A stretch of 64,000 nucleotides of DNA from Kordiimonas sediminis (GTDB taxonomy: Bacteria > Pseudomonadota > Alphaproteobacteria > Sphingomonadales > Kordiimonadaceae). The position numbers and the translations under genes were made by a program. Below are positions 1 through 7,282 of this stretch, in pieces. The stretch lies in assembly GCF_014656395.1 (NCBI RefSeq), contig NZ_BNCI01000002.1:124001-188000 (forward strand), given 5' to 3'. Every line of letters begins with the position of its first letter. The first letter of the stretch is position 1. Under the pieces are notes generated by a model. It was not told the origin of the DNA. It did no database searches and saw only the letters and a list, made by a program, of their open reading frames with translations.

Positions 1-1
1 T

Positions 2-691
2 GAGGCAACTCTTTATGACCTGGCACTTGACGTGCTACTGAAGCTTCGTGAGACACCGGTCCCAGCTACGCTTCAGGTGCCTGATTATAGTCTTGATAAG
101 CTCCTCGAAGAAGTAAGCCGTTTTCTAAAGTGGTTTGTGCCTGCTGTCAGGGGGGCAGAGGTCTCCGAGGATGAGACCAAGATCTTCCTGGATGCATGGT
201 CAGAAACCCTTGATGTACTTGATGATGAAACAACAGTTTTGGTGCACCGGGATTTTCATGTGGATAATTTAATGCTGATCGACGGAGAGGCAGGGGTTAA
301 GCGCTGCGGTCTTCTGGATTTTCAGGATGCCGTGTTAGGAAGCCCCGTCTATGACCTTGTTTCCTTGCTTGAGGATGCCCGCAGGGATGTTTCACCTACC
401 ATAAAAACTAATGTCATCCAGCGTTATCTGGACAGGGTTAGGGTGCAGAATTCAGCGGCACTGAAGCGTGATATGGCTATTTTGGGGGCGCAGCGGCATA
501 CAAAAATTCTTGGTATTTTTGTGCGCATGAGTGTGGAGAAAGGGAAGCATGGATATCTTCCCTATATTCCGCGGGTGCAACAGCAATTATCGGCTGCACT
601 GGAGCACCCATCACTTAAGAAAGTGCGCAAAGCTACTGACGACATAGTGCCAGACTGGCGCACTGCTACATTTACTTCTTACGAAGGGTGA
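2..691 (+). CDS. amgK: AmgK-like sugar kinase (APH family), 5' end missing
   Basis: The frame is open from base 2, so the start lies upstream of the window; about 229 C-terminal residues are visible, against about 340 for the family. The Brenner motif HRDFHVDNL and the metal-binding LLDFQDA are both seen; they mark an aminoglycoside-phosphotransferase-fold kinase. The stretch from LLDFQDA to LVSLLEDARRD resembles AmgK, the cytoplasmic anomeric N-acetylmuramate/N-acetylglucosamine kinase of peptidoglycan recycling. The usual partner murU is not immediately downstream: the stop is one base from the 3' end of a convergent stress-protein gene. A generic aminoglycoside/choline kinase-like function is the alternative. 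Confidence 0.75.
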   Translation, partial: EATLYDLALDVLLKLRETPVPATLQVPDYSLDKLLEEVSRFLKWFVPAVRGAEVSEDETKIFLDAWSETLDVLDDETTVLVHRDFHVDNLMLIDGEAGVKRCGLLDFQDAVLGSPVYDLVSLLEDARRDVSPTIKTNVIQRYLDRVRVQNSAALKRDMAILGAQRHTKILGIFVRMSVEKGKHGYLPYIPRVQQQLSAALEHPSLKKVRKATDDIVPDWRTATFTSYEG

Positions 692-692
692 T

Positions 693-1553
693 CTAGTGGC
701 TCATAAATACCGGAATTTTACTTTCCGTTGACAGCCAATTGGTAACGCCGCCCAATATCAGTTCACGCCAGCGTGCATGACTGTAAGCGCCAATGACCAG
801 CATGTCTGCCCCAACGCTTTCAGCTGTTGCGTGAATTTGTTCGGCCACACTTGCCTTTGTTTGGTCGTCAGAGCGTTTCTGAACATTGATACCGTGCTGT
901 GCCAAATAGTCTTCTAGCTGGTCAAGACCGGGTCTGTCCGGCTCCACATCACCAATTTGCAGCAGGGTAACTTTTTCGGCATCCTTTAGAATTGGCAGGG
1001 CAGCGGCAACAGCACGCGCCCCTTCTACCCGACCATTCCAGCAGATCAGCGCATGTTTACCGAGTGTGGTTGCCTCCCAGTCGTCAGGCATCATTAATAC
1101 GGGCCTGCCTGAGCGGAATAACAGCTCGGAAAATATATCTTCCCGGTCAGGGTTGTCGGGGTCTGGTTGCAGACATAATGATAAATCAGCAGTGCGTGCC
1201 TGACGCCCAACATTGCCTGTCAGGGTTCCAACCTGTTCGGTCCACTGCGCGGTTGCTTTATCGTGGGAATAACCGTCCAGATACGGCACAGCGGACGCAT
1301 CAAGCAATTGCAGGAACTGTGCTTTTGCTTTTTCTGCGGCGGTTTTGCTTTCAACCTCTGCTGAATCGCAAATTTGCTGGATCATATCAGCGGTCAGGCC
1401 TTCCCCAAGATACGGAATGCTGGTACGAGGGTCAGCACGAAAGAACAGTGCATTCAGGGTTCCATTTGACCGGCGGGCAATCTCAACACCCGCTTTGACA
1501 AGGCCCGGAGACGACACCATGGCACTTAATGGTAGAAGAATTGACTTTAACAT
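693..1553 (-). CDS. Universal stress protein, tandem Usp type
   Basis: The 286-residue length fits two Usp folds, of which the C-terminal one is better conserved. It ends with the nucleotide-binding pattern GAYSHARWRELILGG followed by VTNWL, and with the IPVFMSH strand typical of UspA. Proteins of this type are cytoplasmic and are commonly induced by oxygen or energy limitation. A perfect FNR-type dyad lies 62-75 bases upstream of the start, so low-oxygen activation is likely. The 3' end nearly touches the convergent kinase gene. The exact stress role cannot be read from sequence. Confidence 0.9.
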   Translation of the reverse strand: MLKSILLPLSAMVSSPGLVKAGVEIARRSNGTLNALFFRADPRTSIPYLGEGLTADMIQQICDSAEVESKTAAEKAKAQFLQLLDASAVPYLDGYSHDKATAQWTEQVGTLTGNVGRQARTADLSLCLQPDPDNPDREDIFSELLFRSGRPVLMMPDDWEATTLGKHALICWNGRVEGARAVAAALPILKDAEKVTLLQIGDVEPDRPGLDQLEDYLAQHGINVQKRSDDQTKASVAEQIHATAESVGADMLVIGAYSHARWRELILGGVTNWLSTESKIPVFMSH

Positions 1554-1614
1554 GTTGAACCCCTTGTGTGACTAATTGCTATGAATAAGTGTATAGACTA
1601 GCATGCTTCAAACA

Positions 1615-1628
1615 TTGATTGGGATCAA
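1615..1628. promoter_or_regulatory. FNR/FixK-type operator
   Basis: TTGAT-TGGG-ATCAA matches the FNR-family consensus TTGAT-N4-ATCAA in all ten fixed positions. Its centre is 68 bases before the stress-protein start on the minus strand. A TATACA-like -10 lies at 1590-1595 on that strand, about 29 bases from the site centre, close to class II activation geometry. It could also influence the PepSY gene that starts at 1674. Confidence 0.7.
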
Positions 1629-1673
1629 TTTCATTCATCAGTCGTTCAGAAGAAAACGGATAAAAGAACAGGT

Positions 1674-1994
1674 ATGTTGAAAGTTTTGTCCATATTTGGC
1701 CTGGTTTTGATTGCTGTTGTAGCGCAACCCGATGTTTTGCGGGGAGGCGTGTTTACTGCTGTGCAGGCATCAGATGACCATAATGATGCGCTGGCTGCGA
1801 TCAAACGTGGTGAAATTCTTCCCTATTCTAAAATTCGCCGTATTGTTCAAAAGAAAATGGGCGGCAAGATTATTGGTGAACGGCTGCGGCGTACGAACCG
1901 TGGCTGGGTTTACGAACTGCGCATTCGCGGCGACAAGGGGAAGATCCTGTTTGCCATCGTTGATGCGAGAACGGGTAAAATTCTAAATCGGTAA
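1674..1994 (+). CDS. Small exported PepSY-domain protein
   Basis: This is a 106-residue protein with an N-terminal hydrophobic signal segment (residues 1-20, with an ...VQASDD cleavage-like end) followed by a single PepSY module. ALAAIKRGEILPYSKI starts the helix, and the C-terminal strand pair contains YELRIRG and FAIVDARTGKIL. PepSY modules are periplasmic and are thought to modulate peptidases or sensors. The gene comes 68 bases before a response regulator/histidine kinase pair on the same strand, so it may act as an accessory to the sensor. That role is inferred from position only. Confidence 0.85.
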   Translation: MLKVLSIFGLVLIAVVAQPDVLRGGVFTAVQASDDHNDALAAIKRGEILPYSKIRRIVQKKMGGKIIGERLRRTNRGWVYELRIRGDKGKILFAIVDARTGKILNR

Positions 1995-2062
1995 AGCGTG
2001 ATGCGCCAATCAATTTGGCCAGTAGCATGCCCATGGGGGGCAAGGAAGTAACGAGGCAGGAT

Positions 2063-2734
2063 ATGAGAATATTGATTGTAGAAGATGATCAGGATCTGGC
2101 GCAGCAGATGGCAGGCGGTCTGACCGATGCAGGATATGCTGTAGATGTATCAGAAGATGGTGAAGATGGTCACTTTCTTGGTGATACGGAGCCTTACGAT
2201 GCTGTTATCCTTGATCTGGGGCTTCCCGTGATGGACGGCGCAAGTGTGCTCAAGAAATGGCGGGCAGCAGGAAAATCCATGCCTGTCCTAATCCTGACAG
2301 CACGGGATAGCTGGACTGATAAGGTAGAAGGACTGGATGCTGGCGCCGACGATTATTTGACCAAGCCCTTCATCATGGAGGAATTGCTGGCGCGCTTGCG
2401 TGCCTTGATCCGTCGTTCGGCTGGGCAAACAAGTTCTACGCTGACCTGTGGTCCTGTTCTTCTGGATACACGGAACGGGAAAGTCAGCGTGAATGGTACG
2501 GCGATCAAATTAACGGCGCAGGAATTCAAGCTTTTGTCCTACATGATGCATCATGAAGGTAAAGTAGTGTCGAGAACCGAGCTGACAGAGCATATTTACG
2601 ATCAGGATTTTGATCGGGATTCAAATACGATTGAAGTGTTTGTCAATCGAATCCGAAAGAAGCTTGGGGTACCACTGATCGCTACGGTGCGCGGCCTTGG
2701 GTACCGTCTTGAATGGGTAGAGGAGAACGCGTGA
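2063..2734 (+). CDS. OmpR/PhoP-family response regulator
   Basis: The 223-residue protein has an N-terminal receiver and a C-terminal winged-helix DNA-binding domain. The receiver shows the acidic pair in VEDDQD, the phospho-acceptor Asp in VILDLGLPVMDG, the Thr of ILTARD and the Lys of LTKPF. The winged helix ends with VFVNRIRKKL and TVRGLGYRL. The start was set at ATG 2063 because the protein then begins MRILIVEDD and a purine-rich AGGCAGG precedes it; a longer TTG start at 2015 adds only non-homologous residues. The stop overlaps the histidine-kinase GTG (GTGA), so the pair is translationally coupled. Confidence 0.95.
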   Translation: MRILIVEDDQDLAQQMAGGLTDAGYAVDVSEDGEDGHFLGDTEPYDAVILDLGLPVMDGASVLKKWRAAGKSMPVLILTARDSWTDKVEGLDAGADDYLTKPFIMEELLARLRALIRRSAGQTSSTLTCGPVLLDTRNGKVSVNGTAIKLTAQEFKLLSYMMHHEGKVVSRTELTEHIYDQDFDRDSNTIEVFVNRIRKKLGVPLIATVRGLGYRLEWVEENA

Positions 2735-4110
2735 CAGAAACCGCCACAGCTCCGGAAACAGGCAGGCGCTTTTTTAAAAGCCTGACAGGTCGTTTGCTGT
2801 TGGCTGCGGCTATTTGGTCTTCGGCATCGCTGTTGATTGGCGGATATGTTCTTTCTTTTGCATTTCGGTCCTATATCCAGATGGATATGGACGAGCGCAT
2901 GGGCGTTTTGATGGATACCATGGTTGGTGCCAGCGAGATTTCAACCGACGGAGTTTTACGTTTCTCCCGTCCGCTATTTGATCAGCGTTTTGTTACCCCG
3001 TATTCCGGTATGTATTGGCAGGTATCAGAAGAAGGCCAGCCAGCTTTTCGGTCCAGGTCACTTTGGGATCATGAACTGGAAGCGGATTTGTCATCGCGCC
3101 GTTTCGCCCTGACATTTACTGAAAAAGAAGGACCGGAAGGGCAGGTGCTCCGGGTGCTGGAACAGGATGTGATCCTGCCCGAAGCGGATAGAATATTCCG
3201 CTATATGGTCGCGGAGGATACTGCAGAGATTACAGACGCCATCAAACGGTTTGATGGTTTACTCCTCGTCGCGCTGACAACAATTTTTGTCATGTTTTCT
3301 TTGGCGTTGATTACTCAGGTTCGGTACGGATTGCGTCCTCTGCGGAGTATTGGGCGAAAATTATCTGCTATTCGGTCTGGCAAGGAGGCTCGTTTGGGAG
3401 AGGACTGGCCAGAAGACCTGAAACCCCTTGCAGAGGAAATTGACGGACTTTTGGAGCAGAATGAGAAGCTAGTCGACCGTGCCCGCACCCATGTTGGTAA
3501 TTTGGCACACGCGCTGAAAACACCGCTGAGTGTTTTACGTAATGAAATTCAAAACCCCACCGGGGATCAGCGGCTCTATGAGAAACAGCTTCGTGCCATG
3601 GAAGACCATATCAATCACCATCTGAAACGGGCGCGGATTGCGGGTGGCGGTTCAGGAAAAGGGCTGGCTGTTTATGACCGACTACAGAAACTAGAACGCG
3701 CTATCGCGATCATGTATAAAGATAAAAACCTGATAATAGATATGACATGCCCGTCACCACTGAAGTTTGATGGCGAGAAAGAAGATTTTGACGAAATAGT
3801 CGGTAACATTATGGAAAATGCCGGTAAGTTCGCTGTGTCGCGGATTGAGGTTCGGGTAACACCCTTGCCGGAAAAAAGAAATCGGGCGTTTTTCGAATTA
3901 CGGGTTGATGATGACGGTAAAGGGGTACCAGACGATGCGCTTGAGACCCTGTTCGAGCGCGGAAAACGTCTGGACGAACATGTGCCTGGGACTGGGCTTG
4001 GCTTAGCGATCGTGCGCGACATCGTAGATATGTATGGGGGCCAGTCCCGTCTGGAACATTCGCCGCTTGGCGGGTTGTCCGTTGTTCTGATTTTACCTGA
4101 AAAACGATAA
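2731..4110 (+). CDS. PhoQ-like sensor histidine kinase
   Basis: The order is an N-terminal membrane helix, a periplasmic sensor region of about 140 residues, a second membrane helix (around VALTTIFVMFSLALITQ), a HAMP-like linker, then the kinase. The H-box is LAHALKTPLSVLRNE. The ATPase N-box is ENAGKF, with G-boxes DDDGKGVP and GTGLGLAIVRDI. GTG 2731 was chosen as the start because AGGAGAA precedes it and it overlaps the regulator stop. It should phosphorylate the adjacent regulator; the stimulus is unknown. Layout and H-box resemble the PhoQ group, but Mg2+ sensing is not shown. Confidence 0.93.
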   Translation: MTETATAPETGRRFFKSLTGRLLLAAAIWSSASLLIGGYVLSFAFRSYIQMDMDERMGVLMDTMVGASEISTDGVLRFSRPLFDQRFVTPYSGMYWQVSEEGQPAFRSRSLWDHELEADLSSRRFALTFTEKEGPEGQVLRVLEQDVILPEADRIFRYMVAEDTAEITDAIKRFDGLLLVALTTIFVMFSLALITQVRYGLRPLRSIGRKLSAIRSGKEARLGEDWPEDLKPLAEEIDGLLEQNEKLVDRARTHVGNLAHALKTPLSVLRNEIQNPTGDQRLYEKQLRAMEDHINHHLKRARIAGGGSGKGLAVYDRLQKLERAIAIMYKDKNLIIDMTCPSPLKFDGEKEDFDEIVGNIMENAGKFAVSRIEVRVTPLPEKRNRAFFELRVDDDGKGVPDDALETLFERGKRLDEHVPGTGLGLAIVRDIVDMYGGQSRLEHSPLGGLSVVLILPEKR

Positions 4111-4160
4111 AATCAGATTATCTGATTAAAGGCTTGGTGCTCTAATAACTGGATATGAGT

Positions 4161-4559
4161 TTAAGGAGCTTTGGCCGGCGTTTTAATTTGTAGGCCAGCA
4201 TAGGCGATGAAGGCCCAGCCTATCATCAGGCAAATGCCGCCAAGGGGCGTGATCCAGTGGAATATGCCAAGACTACCGGCTCCCATCAGTGCTCGATAAT
4301 ACAGGCTGACGCTGAATCCCAGGATGCCAAGCAGGAAGAAGACGGCCGCCCAGCCGCCAGCGCGTGCACCGTGGCGTACAAGCAGCGCAGCTCCCAAAAT
4401 CATAACCGCATGCAGCAAATGGAACTGGGTGCCAAGGCTATATATCTCCAGACCATCAGCGCCCAGACGTGATTTCAACCCATGGGAGCCAAGGGCCGCA
4501 AGCAAGGTTGCAATAAAACCATTCAGGCCGGACACTATAACCCAGTATGAAGACCGCAT
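4161..4559 (-). CDS. DUF423 (YgdD-like) small membrane protein
   Basis: The 132-residue product has four hydrophobic segments. The family landmarks are ALGSHGLKSRL after the first helix, GTQFHLLHAVMI leading the second, and PLGGICLMIGW near the end. DUF423 proteins sit in the inner membrane and have no established biochemical role. The gene stands alone, convergent with the histidine kinase and divergent from gamma-glutamyltransferase. Confidence 0.9.
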   Translation of the reverse strand: MRSSYWVIVSGLNGFIATLLAALGSHGLKSRLGADGLEIYSLGTQFHLLHAVMILGAALLVRHGARAGGWAAVFFLLGILGFSVSLYYRALMGAGSLGIFHWITPLGGICLMIGWAFIAYAGLQIKTPAKAP

Positions 4560-4656
4560 AGACTATACCTTTTTGATATAAAATATATTTGTTCTGGCGG
4601 GGACAGTAGCTTAGTGTGCGTCAAAGTAAAAGTATAGATGACTATAGGGACATGGG

Positions 4657-6453
4657 ATGAAAGCTAAATTTATGAAATCAGCGCGGACAGGGATTGCCCT
4701 GCTGGCGCTTTCAATGTTTGCAGGAATGACCGGAGGCGTATCTGTGGCAGACGAGGAAAACCTTCGCGGGGATAACCGCGGCACAAGAATATTTGGCGCA
4801 GACTGGGCAGGGCGTAGTGTAGTTCATGCTGTCAATGGTATGGCTGCTACGTCACATCCGCTATCAAGCATGGTTGCCATTGATGTCCTGAAGGCCGGCG
4901 GTAACGCGGTTGATGCCGCGATTGCAGCCAATGCGGCGATTGGACTGATGGAACCAACAGGAAACGGTATCGGCGGTGATCTGTTTGTTATTATCTGGGA
5001 CCCGAAAACACAGAAATTATATGGGTTGAACGGTTCTGGCAGGTCAGCTAAGGGTCAAACCCTGGCAGACTTGAAAGCGCGTCTGGACGGTGCAGACGGT
5101 ATCCCGTCATGGGGTAGCCTGCCCATCACAGTGCCTGGCACGGTTGATGGCTGGTTTGAGATGCATGATAAATTTGGCCGTCAGTCGATGGCTGATAACC
5201 TTGCACCTGCAATCAAGTATGCGCGGGAAGGTTTTCCGGTCACGCAGGTTATTGCGGAATATATGGAAATATACCGTGCTCGGTATGAAAAGCAGCATGC
5301 TGCGGGGGTGATTGAAGAAATTGATAACTACCGCGCTACGTACCTGATTGACGGTAAAGCCCCTGTTGAAGGACAGGTCTTTAAAAACCCTGATCTGGCG
5401 AATACTTTGGAGAAAATTGCCAAGGGTGGGCGTGATGCCTTTTATAAAGGAGAGATCGCGGATACGATTGATGCCTATTTCAAGCGTATTGGTGGCCCCC
5501 TTCGCAAACGTGATTTCGCTGAACATACAAGCACATGGGTAGAGCCAGTGTCGGTTAACTATCGTGGGTACGATGTTTGGGAACTACCGCCGAACGGACA
5601 GGGTATCGCAGCACTCCAGATGCTGAATATTCTGGAAGCCTATGACCTGAAATCCATGGGGCACAATAGTGCGGATTATTTGCATGTTATGACCGAAGCC
5701 AAGAAATTGGCCTTTGAGGACCGTGCACGGTTCTATGCGGACCCTGATTTCGTTGATATCCCGGTGGACGGTCTTTTGTCCAAAGACTATGCAGCAGAGC
5801 GCAGAAAGCTGATTGATATGCAAAAAGCGGCGCTTGAAGTGGATCACGGTGACCCGAAACTGTTGCAGGGGGATACCATTTATATGACCGTCGCGGATAA
5901 GGACGGTATGATGGTTTCGCTTATTCAGTCTAATTACCGGGGTATGGGCTCCGGCCTTGTTGCTGATGGTCTTGGCTTTATCTTCCAGGATCGTGGTGCA
6001 CAATTCTCGCTGACGGAAGGGCATCCCAATGTATATGCGCCGGGCAAACGTCCGTTCCACACGATTATTCCGGCCTTTATGACCAAGGATGATGTGCCAT
6101 TGATGAGCTTTGGCCTGATGGGCGGCGCCATGCAGCCACAAGGCCATGTTCAGATGGTGGTGAATATAGTTGATTTTGGCATGAATCTGCAGGAAGCAGG
6201 GGACGCTGCACGTTTCCACCATATCGGATCAACCGAGCCAACATGGCGTGGCCGCATGCAGGATGGTGGTCGTCTGGAACTGGAGTCTGGTGTCAGAGCC
6301 GAGGTGGTCGAAGAACTGCGTCGTCGTGGTCATACGGTGAAAATTACCACAGGGCCGTTTGGTGGCTATCAGGCGATATGGCGTAATCCGGTGTCCGGCG
6401 TATTGTCTGGAGCGACTGAGATGCGTAAAGACGGCGCGGCAATTGGCTACTAA
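4657..6453 (+). CDS. ggt: Secreted gamma-glutamyltransferase family protein
   Basis: The 598-residue precursor has a signal peptide of about 30 residues (hydrophobic IALLALSMFAGMTGG). Family blocks include GGNAVDAAIAANA, GNGIGGDLF, LNGSGRSA and ELPPNGQGIAAL. The autoprocessing site is best placed at Thr407 in GDTIYMTVADKDG, aligning with the TTHYSVVDKDG junction of the E. coli enzyme, so the nucleophile is kept while the next residues differ. Family enzymes cleave or transfer gamma-glutamyl groups of glutathione and related peptides in the periplasm. The position one after the nucleophile is Ile instead of the common Thr, so substrate use could differ. The fused oxoprolinase at 12.3-15.9 kb could act downstream on 5-oxoproline. 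Confidence 0.92.
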   Translation: MKAKFMKSARTGIALLALSMFAGMTGGVSVADEENLRGDNRGTRIFGADWAGRSVVHAVNGMAATSHPLSSMVAIDVLKAGGNAVDAAIAANAAIGLMEPTGNGIGGDLFVIIWDPKTQKLYGLNGSGRSAKGQTLADLKARLDGADGIPSWGSLPITVPGTVDGWFEMHDKFGRQSMADNLAPAIKYAREGFPVTQVIAEYMEIYRARYEKQHAAGVIEEIDNYRATYLIDGKAPVEGQVFKNPDLANTLEKIAKGGRDAFYKGEIADTIDAYFKRIGGPLRKRDFAEHTSTWVEPVSVNYRGYDVWELPPNGQGIAALQMLNILEAYDLKSMGHNSADYLHVMTEAKKLAFEDRARFYADPDFVDIPVDGLLSKDYAAERRKLIDMQKAALEVDHGDPKLLQGDTIYMTVADKDGMMVSLIQSNYRGMGSGLVADGLGFIFQDRGAQFSLTEGHPNVYAPGKRPFHTIIPAFMTKDDVPLMSFGLMGGAMQPQGHVQMVVNIVDFGMNLQEAGDAARFHHIGSTEPTWRGRMQDGGRLELESGVRAEVVEELRRRGHTVKITTGPFGGYQAIWRNPVSGVLSGATEMRKDGAAIGY

Positions 6454-6463
6454 AAAAGAAAAG

Positions 6464-6517
6464 GGAGGAAAACACAGTCTGTTTTGGGGATAAGGGCCAA
6501 AACAGAGGTTTTCCTCC
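6464..6517. terminator. Nested hairpin after the gamma-glutamyltransferase gene
   Basis: The outer arms GGAGGAAAAC (6464-6473) and GTTTTCCTCC (6508-6517) pair perfectly. Inside them CTGTTTTGG (6479-6487) pairs with CCAAAACAG (6497-6505). It starts ten bases after the gene's stop. No U-tract follows directly, so it may act with the next hairpin or protect the mRNA 3' end. Confidence 0.6.
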
Positions 6518-6529
6518 GCAGGTATTTGG

Positions 6530-6567
6530 AAAGGCGATTCTGAACCAGGCGTTCAGGTCGCCTTTTT
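6530..6567 (+). terminator. Rho-independent terminator between convergent genes
   Basis: AAAGGCGA (6530-6537) pairs with TCGCCTTT (6558-6565), with an inner CTGAAC/GTTCAG stem, and it is followed by TT to give a run of five T. It ends plus-strand transcription before the convergent stress-protein gene. Confidence 0.8.
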
Positions 6568-6598
6568 ACTCTGGTACTGAATGCAATGATTGTCTTGG

Positions 6599-7036
6599 TT
6601 AAGGAACCAGAACAATCGGAATACCAACGCAGTGTGCAAGTGAGTTCGCAACACTACCCATCAGCAGGTCAGCAACCCGTGAACGACCACGACGACCCAC
6701 AAAGATCATATGTGCACGGTCTCTTTTTACAACATCGCGGATCACTTCCACTGGCTGACCCCAGTAGAATGCAGTTTCAAATTCTACGCCGCTGTCTTTG
6801 TGTTTTTCAACCAACTGACCAAGAATTTCTTCGCGTGCAACACGCTCTTCCTCATGCTTTTCCAGGGGGCGCATAGCAATTTCCTGTTGAGTCAGAGGTG
6901 CATACCCAGACCACGGAATAACAGTGATTAGCTTAACAGTTGCGCCAGACTTTTTGGCCAGATTAACGGCTTGTTGTGTTGCGCGTTCACCCCACTCACT
7001 CCCATCAACTGCAACAACATACCGATACTTAGACAT
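6599..7036 (-). CDS. Universal stress protein UspA family, single domain
   Basis: The 145-residue single Usp fold starts with YVVAVDGSEWGERA. It keeps the ATP-binding loop GRRGRSRVADLLMGSVAN, which matches G-x2-G-x9-G(S/T), so it is of the nucleotide-binding type. Cytoplasmic stress role. It differs in length and sequence from the tandem protein at 693-1553, and no FNR-type dyad is seen before it. An SD-like AGGGGAGC precedes the ATG. Confidence 0.93.
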   Translation of the reverse strand: MSKYRYVVAVDGSEWGERATQQAVNLAKKSGATVKLITVIPWSGYAPLTQQEIAMRPLEKHEEERVAREEILGQLVEKHKDSGVEFETAFYWGQPVEVIRDVVKRDRAHMIFVGRRGRSRVADLLMGSVANSLAHCVGIPIVLVP

Positions 7037-7282
7037 TTAGATGCTCCCCTAAAAAATGGTTTATGCGATACAGCGTTCCATACGCTGCGTCAGATATTGT
7101 GTTTGTCCCGGAAACTTTCAATGGGACAGTTTGTCACATTCGAAGTATACAGGCACCGGCTGGAAAGTCATTAAGAATAGGAATGTTTACAACGCCTTGT
7201 CATGATATGGCGTTGCTGCCTGATAGAAGTTGGCGGTGAAGCCGCTTTCTATCAGGAGAGTTCAAGACCGCTAGAGACATAT
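7037..7282. other. Intergenic region with a 10-bp-stem hairpin
   Basis: This 246-base region holds the promoter side of the stress-protein gene. It also has a strong inverted repeat, CCTGATAGAA (7219-7228) and TTCTATCAGG (7247-7256), with an inner GGC/GCC pairing. The hairpin lies 27 bases beyond the GMC oxidoreductase stop, so it probably ends or stabilises the P450-GMC transcript. No clear U-tract follows on the minus strand. Confidence 0.5.

Noticed and set aside
5584-6222. 212-codon frame antisense to gamma-glutamyltransferase
   Set aside because: No domain, no signal of translation, and the sense frame is certain.
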